A DNA stretch of 22,936 nt, from positions 1 to 22,936 of IMG/VR virus record IMGVR_UViG_3300037586_003966. One strand, 5' to 3'. The stretch is from a virus. Of this stretch, positions 7,774 through 14,404 are shown one piece after another; position 1 is the stretch's first letter, and each line of letters begins with the position of its first letter. The position numbers and the translations under genes are program-made. A model generated the notes under the pieces. The model was not told where the DNA came from. It searched no databases and saw only the letters and a program-made list of their open reading frames with translations.

Positions 7774-9723
7774 TTAGAAGACACGCCAATCGTTAGCAGC
7801 AACGTAAGACAACGAAACTGCACCATAAGGCGATTCAATAACAATCTCAGATCCACCATCGATGGTATGAGAAGCTGTAGTCTTGATAATCGTAACACTG
7901 TTAGAGGTTGTAACTCCATCCTTTGCTTTAATATACACAATATCACCCGCAGTTGGGGCTGCTGGTAAATAAGCCGCAAAGGCGCCTGTCAAAGTGGAAT
8001 TAATATAATTCATACCCTCGACAGCAGTTGCACCAATGGTAAGCGCGGTCGGAGTTCCGCCAGCATCAGTGGAAAGTACACCGTTAGTAGCCGTGAGACC
8101 GCTACCTGCCATTCCTGACACCAAATCAACAATGCTCTCTTGACGAGAACCGTTAGAATCAGAAGAATCAATAATAGCAATAGAGTCAGTAGCAACATCC
8201 ACAGTGGCCGCGGTAAGAGTACTAAGGTCAACAGCGAGATTGCTTACTGCAGCAGAGCCGTTATATGTGGTCATCGCAAGACCTGAATTACCAGCCTTAG
8301 ATAAGGAATTGGTAAACGTAGCACTTAAGGTAGCGCCCGCAAGAGTAACAACATTCGCAGCTTGAGTCAATGTAGCATCACCGTTATCCCAGTTGATAAC
8401 GCCACCTTCCGCGAGAAACAAGTCGCTAAACTGTTTGGCGGCGGTGCCGATATACGCACCATCGTTGGCGTCCGGAATGAGTCCGGTAGCGATTTGAACA
8501 TCACCACCATCCGTTAATCTAAGCACTTCGGTTCCATCAAACTGATTAAAAACCAAGTCATCGCCATCAACCATGAGATTTACATCAATGTCACCAGCAG
8601 TGCCGTCTACGTCAATAGTTAGCATTGCCGTGCCGGCGTCCTTAAACTCGAAATTACCGCCAGCAGCATCGAGAACGATGTCTGTGGTTGAATCCAAAGT
8701 TAAATCTCCAGTTGAGTTAATAGAGATTGGTGCAGCAGCAACGGTCAAGCCAGTTGTACCGTCGTGAGTTAAACTAGCGTCAGCGCCGGCGCCCAGGGTC
8801 AGCACTGCAGAATCTGAGGCTAACCCTACATCATTACCAAAAATAGCGTCTTTTACGACACTCAAACCACCGTCAGTTTGTAAAGAACCATCGGTTGTAG
8901 AAGTAGCATCGGTTGCGTTGTTAACATTCAACAAACCAGCAGCTGAGAAAGTAGCACCTGTAGTGGAACCTATAGTGGTCACTCCGGAAGCACTAGCTAA
9001 AGTAGCTGCTCCGGTCGAACTCAAAGCGCCAGCAACGGCGGCTGTAGTAGCATTTATATCAACATCGCCACTAGAGATGATAGCCAGATCAGTCCCGTCA
9101 CCGGTGATATACTCACCAGCGTTGCCAAAAGCAAGCCTAGCCCCACTCGCAGCCATCACACAGTTATTAGCTGCTTGATCAGTCAAAGTGAACTTAGAAG
9201 TGCTTCCTACGTTAATGATACATCCATCAGATAATAGATCCAGATCATCACCGATAACTGCACTCTTTGCAACACTCAAACCACCGTCGGTCTGCAAAGA
9301 ACCGTCAGTTGTCGAAGTTGCTTCAGTTGTATCATCTGTTTTAACGATACCATCAGCTGTAAGAGCGCCCGCATCAGTAATAGTTACACCCGAGCTACCT
9401 GCGCCACCAGCGATGGTGAGCGCTCCGGCAAAAGATGAGCCAGCCGCACCACTATCAAGTGTTGCCGCACCGGACGAACCGATGGTAGTAGCGCCAGCGA
9501 TGGCACCAGCAGCAGTAATGCCGCCCGACTGTAACGCCAAAGACGTACCGGTAATTCCTAGTCCGCCAACCGTAGACGAAGCAGACAACGTCGTTGCCGT
9601 AGTAGCCTGCAGTGCAGACGTACCAGCAGTAACAGTCAAGCCTCCGGCGACGACAGTAATACCTTCTTCTTGTGTTAAGGATCCGCTCATTCGAGCATCT
9701 CCTAATTGAAATTTATAAGCCAT
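7774..9723 (-). CDS. large repeat-rich fibre-like protein
   Basis: A 649-residue protein very rich in Ala, Gly, Ser, Thr and Asp, with almost no Cys and few aromatic residues. This is the composition of a trimeric beta-helical fibre shaft. It begins MAYKFQLGDARMSGSLTQEEG. The unit ATSTTDGSLQTDGGLSV occurs twice, 138 residues apart, each time followed by a (V/I)(I/F)G(D/N)D strand. The last 90 residues have the shared tip plan: IGATAVEGMNYINSTLTG, AYLPAAPTAGDIVYIKA, HTIDGGSEIVIESPYGAV, ending LSYVAANDWRVF. The start follows a TGGAGGGTTTAAA leader nearly the same as that of the 157-residue protein at 2862-3335. A late promoter-like element lies 77 bases upstream and a strong terminator follows, so it appears to be its own transcription unit. 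Host recognition or surface adhesion is likely but not shown. Confidence 0.85.
   Translation of the reverse strand: MAYKFQLGDARMSGSLTQEEGITVVAGGLTVTAGTSALQATTATTLSASSTVGGLGITGTSLALQSGGITAAGAIAGATTIGSSGAATLDSGAAGSSFAGALTIAGGAGSSGVTITDAGALTADGIVKTDDTTEATSTTDGSLQTDGGLSVAKSAVIGDDLDLLSDGCIINVGSTSKFTLTDQAANNCVMAASGARLAFGNAGEYITGDGTDLAIISSGDVDINATTAAVAGALSSTGAATLASASGVTTIGSTTGATFSAAGLLNVNNATDATSTTDGSLQTDGGLSVVKDAIFGNDVGLASDSAVLTLGAGADASLTHDGTTGLTVAAAPISINSTGDLTLDSTTDIVLDAAGGNFEFKDAGTAMLTIDVDGTAGDIDVNLMVDGDDLVFNQFDGTEVLRLTDGGDVQIATGLIPDANDGAYIGTAAKQFSDLFLAEGGVINWDNGDATLTQAANVVTLAGATLSATFTNSLSKAGNSGLAMTTYNGSAAVSNLAVDLSTLTAATVDVATDSIAIIDSSDSNGSRQESIVDLVSGMAGSGLTATNGVLSTDAGGTPTALTIGATAVEGMNYINSTLTGAFAAYLPAAPTAGDIVYIKAKDGVTTSNSVTIIKTTASHTIDGGSEIVIESPYGAVSLSYVAANDWRVF
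8858..8913 (-). repeat. fibre repeat, copy A
   Basis: Encodes the SLQTDGGLSV unit. It is matched at DNA level, with scattered third-base changes, by 9272-9327 at an offset of 414 bases (138 codons). Confidence 0.7.
9272..9327 (-). repeat. fibre repeat, copy B
   Basis: Partner of the copy at 8858-8913. The amino-acid unit ATSTTDGSLQTDGGLSV is the same in both while many third codon positions differ, which suggests an old duplication kept by selection on the protein. Confidence 0.7.
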
Positions 9724-9758
9724 ATTTTAAACCCTCCATAAAATAGATTTTTTTAGGC

Positions 9759-9779
9759 GAGATAGGAAATTCCCATCTC
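9759..9779. repeat. dyad symmetry GAGAT...ATCTC
   Basis: An imperfect inverted repeat (GAGATAGGAAATTCCCATCTC on the plus strand, about 10 pairs with one wobble and a tiny loop) lies in the 107-base leader of the large fibre gene. No T-tract follows, so it is not a clear terminator. It could be a leader hairpin or operator. Confidence 0.35.
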
Positions 9780-9799
9780 AAGCGCACGAATGCACTCGA

Positions 9800-9809
9800 C
9801 TATAAATAG
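9800..9809 (-). promoter_or_regulatory. late promoter-like element (CTATTTATAG)
   Basis: The minus strand reads CCTATTTATAGTC, in the gap before the large fibre gene. The 10 bases are identical to the element at 12074-12083. As the sequence is almost a palindrome, its plus strand contains TATAAATA, the T4 late -10 box. Confidence 0.5.
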
Positions 9810-9830
9810 GCTTTTGGAGCACTTATTTTT

Positions 9831-10865
9831 TCAGCAGATGAAGTATTTTCCTACACCATTACAATAAATCTGGATAGATGCATAAGGTGATTCCAAAACT
9901 ACTTGATTTGTACCATCGACCACATCGTCCCCAGCGCATGCAATTGTCACCGGATGGGTGTGGGCGGCGCCTCCTTCATCTTTAATTACAAACGTCTGGC
10001 CGTTTAAAAGGTTAGTGGCCGCGGGCAAAGTCAGCGTAATGGACGAGGTTAAAGTATCCGATTGAATCCCTACAAGGTAGTCCTGGTCCTTAATAGTGTA
10101 GTCATCAGCTACAACCTTACGGATATATCCAATTCCACCAAACATCTGAATTTGATAAGCCCGAAGTTTAAAGAGTCGGCCCGGATCCATCCAAATGCCA
10201 TTGTTCTTAAAGTTCATAAACCCGACGTCAAAACCTTTGGTAGTGCTCCCCGAGCCAAACTTTAAGTTATCGTCAGACACGCTTAAAGCATCAGAACCAA
10301 AATAAATGGTGCTGCTGGATACATATAGATTGCGCCATGGTTTCGCCGATGATCCCAGATCATAAGTGTCGCCTATCGAAGGGATGAGGTGGCCATCCAC
10401 GTCAGTATTCCCACTCAAGAGAGAAGTCCCAACGACCGTCAAGGTGTGGGTGGGTGCCACGGCAGATCCTACATTAATACTGCTAGTAGTATAAGCAGTC
10501 GACCCATTAACTTCAGTAAAAATCCCCCCACCAGCACCACCACCACCAGCACTAATGCCCGTGAGGCGGCTGCCGTCCCCCATTAAATAAGAAGCAGACA
10601 TGCCAGTGCTTGCCGTTAACTCGCCTGTAATGGTTAAAACAGTGCCATCAAACTTGAGGTTCCCTTCACAAACGAGATCATTGGCATCACCTCCCACATT
10701 CGTAATGAGGGCATTATTGGTGGCGTTTGTAACGCGCGGAACATTGATGATAGAGGAACCATCCGAAGTGCTCAAATTACCGGAAACAATGTTTCCAATT
10801 ATCAAATTGCCAGGGGTATACTCTTGAGCGGCTAATACGGTGCCCGATAGCGCATTGTAGGCCAT
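9831..10865 (-). CDS. fibre-like virion protein with Gly hinge and beta tip domain
   Basis: A 344-residue protein with GGAGGG before ATG 10865. The N-terminal 115 residues (MAYNALSGTVLAAQEYTPGN, then LSTSDGSS, NLKFDGTVLTITGEL, YLMGDGSRLTGI) parallel the paralog at 6549-7670. A Gly-rich hinge (GGGGAGGG) follows. Then comes a TLTVVGTSLLSGNTDVDGHL / DLGSSAKPWRNLYVSS segment. The GxxxYDLGSxxxPWRNLY pattern is widely found in phage fibre and adhesin shafts. The final 95 residues are the tip domain: ADDYTIKDQDYLV, SSITLTLPAA, GQTFVIKDEGG, DGTNQVVLESPYASIQIY. Ending KYFIC, it lacks the usual WW(I/V) aromatic pair. Fibre function is inferred from these patterns. Whether it sits on head, neck or baseplate is not visible. 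Confidence 0.85.
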   Translation of the reverse strand: MAYNALSGTVLAAQEYTPGNLIIGNIVSGNLSTSDGSSIINVPRVTNATNNALITNVGGDANDLVCEGNLKFDGTVLTITGELTASTGMSASYLMGDGSRLTGISAGGGGAGGGIFTEVNGSTAYTTSSINVGSAVAPTHTLTVVGTSLLSGNTDVDGHLIPSIGDTYDLGSSAKPWRNLYVSSSTIYFGSDALSVSDDNLKFGSGSTTKGFDVGFMNFKNNGIWMDPGRLFKLRAYQIQMFGGIGYIRKVVADDYTIKDQDYLVGIQSDTLTSSITLTLPAATNLLNGQTFVIKDEGGAAHTHPVTIACAGDDVVDGTNQVVLESPYASIQIYCNGVGKYFIC

Positions 10866-10882
10866 GCAGCATTAGCCCTCCA

Positions 10883-11569
10883 CTAGAAAATCCACCAATT
10901 CATTCCATCGGAATACAAGTTAATTGCTGGGTACGTACCAGATAGTACATAATAACTAGCGCTATCGATTAGTTCGTGCGAGGTTCCTGTTGATGCAGAG
11001 ACATAAATTTTAGAAGTGCTGCGTGTAGTTTGGTCTTTAATGATCATAACAGCGCCGGCGCCTGCCGCGGAGGCACTGTGTACACAAATAGTAATGTCAC
11101 TGTCGGCGCTATCAACACCCAACACTAAATTATCTACCGACGATGTGTAAGGAGTTGTTCCAACGCGGCTATAGCCACCTCCTAGTCCTTTCACCGTGGT
11201 CTGTCCGTTAATAGCATTCGCTTTCATGACTAACGAACTGTCGTTATAGATTTCTAAACTTCCTGTTCTCGCATGAATGTCGGTTTGATCATCACCGAAG
11301 TAAGTGGAACCAGTGGCATCAATAATCGCGATGTCTTCAACATGATAAACGCTAGCGCTAAGGGTGCCAGTTACTACAAGATTACCCGACAGCACCATGG
11401 TGCTTGGGTCATAACTATAATATGATGCCGTGTAATACGTCAGCAGTGCTGAACCAGTAGTTCCCCCTTCCGACTCAGTAAGAAACTGTACAGAATAGGC
11501 TGGTCCAAAAGAGCCAGAGCCTGGGGTAATGTCCTGGCAATCAATATATGCCCAACCAAAGTTAGCCAT
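10883..11569 (-). CDS. short fibre-like virion protein
   Basis: A 228-residue protein with GTAGGT before ATG 11569 and only 2 bases after the upstream stop. It starts MANFGWAYIDCQ, runs through Ser/Thr/Tyr-rich beta sequence (SALLTYYTASYYSYDPSTMVLSGNL), then VYHVEDIAIIDATGSTYFGD and an IHARTGSLEIYN strand. The last 85 residues follow the shared tip plan with a GAVMIIKD strand, a SHELIDSASYYVLSGTYPAI turn and a terminal LYSDGMNWWIF. The end is almost the same as the LQSDGKKWWIIG end of the 373-residue protein. It is probably co-expressed with the preceding 157-residue protein and the following fibre gene. Function is inferred only from the shared domain. Confidence 0.8.
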   Translation of the reverse strand: MANFGWAYIDCQDITPGSGSFGPAYSVQFLTESEGGTTGSALLTYYTASYYSYDPSTMVLSGNLVVTGTLSASVYHVEDIAIIDATGSTYFGDDQTDIHARTGSLEIYNDSSLVMKANAINGQTTVKGLGGGYSRVGTTPYTSSVDNLVLGVDSADSDITICVHSASAAGAGAVMIIKDQTTRSTSKIYVSASTGTSHELIDSASYYVLSGTYPAINLYSDGMNWWIF

Positions 11570-11571
11570 TA

Positions 11572-12045
11572 TTAACCTACCCCTATAGAACCTGACCAGT
11601 TGGGGCCTGCTGCTTCCACTGCTCCATTAATTGTTCGGTCGCCGGTATACAGACTTCCGATTTGCACATTCGTTAGGCCCGCTAAAACGTCAACAGTGTA
11701 GGTGGCGCTATCTTCAGACATGAGCCATACTTCGCTCACTTTCATATCAAGAGGGCGGCAGAAACTAGAACTCGCATTGAGCCTAAAATTATAACCGTCC
11801 TCCGTGCCGCCGGCGCCTCCTTTGCCATAAAGTCCCTGTTCACTAAAGGCAACACGGAGGGTGCGTGAGCCAGAGCCACTTAAAGGTTCAATCTGGAACC
11901 ATTTCGTGACCGACGGGAATCTCACCACCAAGCTACTCCCACTAGCCGGGGCGACGCACGAACCTGACGCGAAGGGGCGGCCGCTAACCTGAAAAGAGCC
12001 AACGTTGTTTAATCCTGGGGCTAATTTCCATGAATTTGCAGGCAT
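11572..12045 (-). CDS. virion surface protein, unknown
   Basis: A 157-residue beta-rich protein with TTTAGGAGAT before ATG 12045. It contains PANSWKLAPGLNNVGSFQVSGRPFA, a TKWFQIEPLSGSGSRTLRVAFSEQG sandwich-like stretch, and SEDSATYTVDVLAGLTNV, and ends NWSGSIGVG. There are no membrane segments. The alternating strands and short Gly/Ser loops suggest a jelly-roll or Ig-like virion protein. It opens the fibre block, with a clean promoter-like element 29 bases upstream of the start. It could be a fibre-base or decoration protein. I do not recognise a named family. Confidence 0.75.
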   Translation of the reverse strand: MPANSWKLAPGLNNVGSFQVSGRPFASGSCVAPASGSSLVVRFPSVTKWFQIEPLSGSGSRTLRVAFSEQGLYGKGGAGGTEDGYNFRLNASSSFCRPLDMKVSEVWLMSEDSATYTVDVLAGLTNVQIGSLYTGDRTINGAVEAAGPNWSGSIGVG

Positions 12046-12073
12046 AAAAAATCTCCTAAATTACTTACTTTCA

Positions 12074-12083
12074 CTATAAATAG
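12074..12083 (-). promoter_or_regulatory. late promoter-like element (CTATTTATAG)
   Basis: The minus strand reads GACTATTTATAGTG in the 41-base gap between bS21 and the fibre block, 29 bases before ATG 12045. It is the same 10-mer as at 9800. It fits a late promoter driving the surface genes. Confidence 0.5.
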
Positions 12084-12086
12084 TCA

Positions 12087-12308
12087 TTACTTTTTTCTAT
12101 TGCGTTTTTGTTCTTCTTTCATTCGAAGTCTTCGGGCGCGCTGCTGCTTCTCTTTTCGAGCAACAGATCGCTTTTTAAAGAAGCGCCTATTCTTTACCTC
12201 TTCAATGATACGTTCTTTCTTAACTTTTTTCGAAAACCTGCGGATCATGCGTTCCACATTTCCTCTACATTGTTTTAAACTAACTGACGCGTTAACACCT
12301 TTTGCCAT
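12087..12308 (-). CDS. rpsU: phage-encoded ribosomal protein bS21
   Basis: A 73-residue, very basic protein. It matches the bacterial bS21 layout: a short beta start (VNASVSL), then a helix VERMIRRFSKKVKKERIIEEV, then RRFFKKRSVARKEK and a Lys/Arg-rich C-terminal helix. The RRFxKxVKKxxIIEEVxxRxFFxKxSVxRKxK pattern is the family signature. The length also fits. The start ATG 12308 has TAGGTG 5 bases upstream, overlapping the previous stop. bS21 sits by the anti-Shine-Dalgarno end of 16S rRNA on the 30S subunit and helps initiation. It is one of the ribosomal proteins known from many aquatic phages. Here it lies in the late structural block between head-assembly and fibre genes. It may swap into host ribosomes and favour viral messages, which mostly carry strong GGAG sites. 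That last point is inference. Confidence 0.9.
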   Translation of the reverse strand: MAKGVNASVSLKQCRGNVERMIRRFSKKVKKERIIEEVKNRRFFKKRSVARKEKQQRARRLRMKEEQKRNRKK

Positions 12309-12315
12309 AATACAC

Positions 12316-12714
12316 CTACTTCATTGCTTGCCAAATTCGGGAAGCATTCCCAAAAATGGAACTAATATCTACTCCGTTGTCGCGAGGATCTCCTAGATCC
12401 GCATGGCCCTGCTGGGGTTCGGATTGATGCATCGGTTCTGTTCCTTCAAACAAATCCACTCCGGCATAGGCATCGCTTCCCACCGCTTCCATTAGCTTTT
12501 TTCGATGAGCGTGTAGTTGCTGCCGCGACTGTTTAGCTTGCTGTTTAATAGGAGGCTCAGCAGGGATATTTTTAGTTTCCACTATTACGTTGGAATGCAG
12601 GCCGCGGGCCACCTCGGCCACCACATTTGAGAGAAGCCCTTCTTCCAAAAGGACTTCGTGAATACACTCTTTAACCAATGGTTTAATTAGCTGTTTTAAG
12701 TCAGCCTTCTTCAT
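12316..12714 (-). CDS. small head-associated protein with N-terminal tag, unknown
   Basis: A 132-residue protein starting at ATG 12714, overlapping the protease gene by 14 bases. The N-terminus MKKADLKQLIKPLVKECIHE continues into VLLEEG, giving an L-x-E site and a helix of the tag type found on several neighbours. After that come LSNVVAEVARGLHSN, a Lys/Gln-rich linker, and a C-terminal segment DPRDNGVDISSIFGNASRIWQAMK. T4 has small prohead core genes (67, 68) just before gene 21, and this gene lies just after it. A core or internal head protein is therefore plausible. No known family motif beyond the tag is visible. Confidence 0.8.
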   Translation of the reverse strand: MKKADLKQLIKPLVKECIHEVLLEEGLLSNVVAEVARGLHSNVIVETKNIPAEPPIKQQAKQSRQQLHAHRKKLMEAVGSDAYAGVDLFEGTEPMHQSEPQQGHADLGDPRDNGVDISSIFGNASRIWQAMK

Positions 12715-13309
12715 TTAAAACCTCATTTAATAGCCGATTAATTCTATCTGCTTTGGTAAATACTTTATTTTGATACTCTCGGGCCTCTTTCATCATGAAA
12801 GCTCCAGGCGTTGAGGGCTCCGACACAAAGTCAAAACAAATCAACTGGAAGTCATCTTCCACAATTGTCTGATTTTGATCTTCTCGGACGGACCCCATAC
12901 CACGAGAGGAAATCCCAAGACTGACGCCGGACTTCACTAACTCTTGTAATACTTTGCCGGCCGGTGTGTCCAGTACTTTAACCTTGCCCATTACATCGGT
13001 GTCACGCCACCAAATCTCGGTCACCAAATGAGATGCATTCTTCAAATTGATAACCGAATCTTCCGGGTGGTCCAGTTCACCTAAGGCACGGCGCTCCTTG
13101 ACGAGCTTTCCGTAATTCTCCACCTCTTTCATTAATACCTTATGCGGATAAATGCGTCCGTTGCCATTAACCGTGTCGGCTTTTTGCATAATGCCAGATA
13201 AAATCATACCGCCATTAGCCACATATCTTTTTTCGTCTTCGGTTAAAAGATCCTGGCAAACGCCGCCTTCGCATAATTCGTAGTATTCTCGTAAAAGTAC
13301 TTTGCTCAT
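12701..13309 (-). CDS. 21: prohead maturation protease, T4 gp21-like
   Basis: A 202-residue serine protease of the T4 gp21 type. The GELDHPE motif supplies the catalytic His at residue 81, and GISSRG at about 132-137 supplies the catalytic Ser (134 or 135). The block GIMQKADTVNGNGRIYPHKVL near residues 39-60 is the typical start of this fold, which resembles the herpesvirus assemblin. The length is close to T4 gp21 (212). It would digest the scaffold and trim the capsid protein and other prohead proteins at (L/I)-x-E sites before DNA packaging. It starts at ATG 13309 with an ATGA overlap to the upstream gene and overlaps the next gene by 14 bases, so it is translationally coupled within the head block. 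Confidence 0.95.
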   Translation of the reverse strand: MSKVLLREYYELCEGGVCQDLLTEDEKRYVANGGMILSGIMQKADTVNGNGRIYPHKVLMKEVENYGKLVKERRALGELDHPEDSVINLKNASHLVTEIWWRDTDVMGKVKVLDTPAGKVLQELVKSGVSLGISSRGMGSVREDQNQTIVEDDFQLICFDFVSEPSTPGAFMMKEAREYQNKVFTKADRINRLLNEVLNEEG

Positions 13310-14001
13310 TGCTTATTCCTATAAAGTAGTTGCATTTCTTCTCTAATAATTTGCTCTAATTGATGACGTGTTGCTTTCCAATGGCCTTCCTCCATTCCTG
13401 CTAATTGTTTGGCTGCGCCAGCAGCCGTCGAAACGGGGGCGGCGATCTTTTCGCCCGCAGATCGCGCCTGAGTCCAGACCGAATCTTTGCCAAGCATCTT
13501 GGCACGAGTCAATGCATCTTTGACTGCTTTTTTAACTGCTGGATCTCCGGGAGCATCGTCGATCAAGTCTATTTCAAACCTTAGCATCTTCTTGGTCTCC
13601 GCAGGAACATTGATAAGCCGTGCAGTCAAATCCTTCTGGATAGCAGGAATCAAAGTCGATGCATCAATCTGCGCATTTTTACCAGCCGCTTTTTGCGCGG
13701 CCGTATATAACCTCTGCGCGAACGCCACCAGTGTTTTTTCATCAAGTTCTACGTTTTTAAGCTGTTTATTCTCCCACCACTTGTTGACGGCCAGAAATAA
13801 TGGCGCGAGTGTTCCTGCTGCAGCTACTCCGCCAATCCCTCCGGCCGGAAGCGTGGCCAGAGCCGACAGGGTGATGGCCGCACCGACGCCTGCGCCGGCA
13901 TAGCCGCGGATCTTTCCTGCCTTGGTACCCGTGAGGTCCAACCTCACTTCCTGAAGTTCTTCACTAACTATCTTTTTTAATTGTGATTTGGTTATTTTCA
14001 T
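13306..14001 (-). CDS. tagged protein with Gly/Ala hydrophobic hairpin, candidate internal/ejected head protein
   Basis: A 231-residue protein with AAAGGAA before ATG 14001. The N-terminal MKITKSQLKKIVSEELQE is a tag shared with other genes here. A second copy, HQLEQIIREEMQ, lies at the C-terminus. Residues about 29-75 are Gly/Ala-rich and hydrophobic (GYAGAGVGAAITLSALATL, then GGIGGVAAAGTLAPLFLAV), compatible with a membrane-inserting hairpin. The rest is soluble and helical (LVAFAQRLYTAAQKAAG, KKMLRFEIDL). It sits directly before the prohead protease gene. The tag contains V-S-E and I-R-E, the second of which fits the L/I-x-E cleavage rule. An internal head protein that is ejected and enters the host membrane is a reasonable inference. 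A lysis or membrane role is the alternative. Confidence 0.8.
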   Translation of the reverse strand: MKITKSQLKKIVSEELQEVRLDLTGTKAGKIRGYAGAGVGAAITLSALATLPAGGIGGVAAAGTLAPLFLAVNKWWENKQLKNVELDEKTLVAFAQRLYTAAQKAAGKNAQIDASTLIPAIQKDLTARLINVPAETKKMLRFEIDLIDDAPGDPAVKKAVKDALTRAKMLGKDSVWTQARSAGEKIAAPVSTAAGAAKQLAGMEEGHWKATRHQLEQIIREEMQLLYRNKQ

Positions 14002-14083
14002 TATGTTATTCCTTTAGTCTGCGGGCATTACCCGCCTGGTTCAACATCCCTTCTTGCAATTACGCACGGGCTGTAGCATCCAC

Positions 14084-14404
14084 TTAACTGTCCAAATGTT
14101 CTGATCCATGTTCAACTCCTATTTGTAAGCCACTATCGCCAAAAATCATATTAAAAATATAAGAGGTTCCAGAAGAAAGCCATCCCAAAAGAAAGAAATT
14201 AGCGACAGTTACATCAAAATTAAATAGTTCTGTAAACGGAGAAAGTAACATCAAAAACCATCCGACGTGAAAGCCCATACACATAGGGCACGTTGCCATA
14301 TGTTTTAATCTTCCCTTTTTGGGTCGCACCCTATTAAAAATCTTACCATAAACAAGAATTTGAGTGAGGCCGTACGCTGCTAATATAAAAGTTAATAGTT
14401 CCAT
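14084..14404 (-). CDS. small membrane protein with CPMC motif (DUF1360-like)
   Basis: A 106-residue protein whose ATG 14404 directly abuts the stop of the upstream gene. Hydrophobic segments lie near residues 3-19, 44-59 and 66-88. Between the first two is a basic loop (RVRPKKGRLKH) leading to ATCPMCMGFHVGWF. A CPxCxGFxxG motif beside membrane segments recalls the DUF1360 family of small phage and bacterial membrane proteins, which has no established function. The two Cys may bind metal or form a disulfide. It lies between two genes whose products carry a tag and a hydrophobic hairpin. Possible roles are in lysis, superinfection exclusion or membrane remodelling. None is shown. Confidence 0.75.
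   Translation of the reverse strand: MELLTFILAAYGLTQILVYGKIFNRVRPKKGRLKHMATCPMCMGFHVGWFLMLLSPFTELFNFDVTVANFFLLGWLSSGTSYIFNMIFGDSGLQIGVEHGSEHLDS

Noticed and set aside
7692-7979. Leu-rich minus-strand open frame overlapping the end of the large fibre gene and its terminator
   Set aside because: It runs through the terminator hairpin and is an out-of-frame shadow of the fibre gene.
9188-9709. 173-codon plus-strand open frame opposite the large fibre gene
   Set aside because: It is rich in Pro/Ala/Val because it mirrors the Gly/Ala/Thr-rich fibre codons. It has no ribosome site and lies fully opposite a well-supported gene.
13487-13903. 138-codon plus-strand open frame
   Set aside because: It is a shadow of the Ala/Gly-rich tagged protein, and its hydrophobic look comes from the opposite-strand codons.
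14021-14035. GCGGG/CCCGC hairpin in the 82-base gap before the tagged gene at 14001
   Set aside because: No T-tract follows in either direction, so it is not called a terminator. It may be a leader hairpin but nothing supports that.
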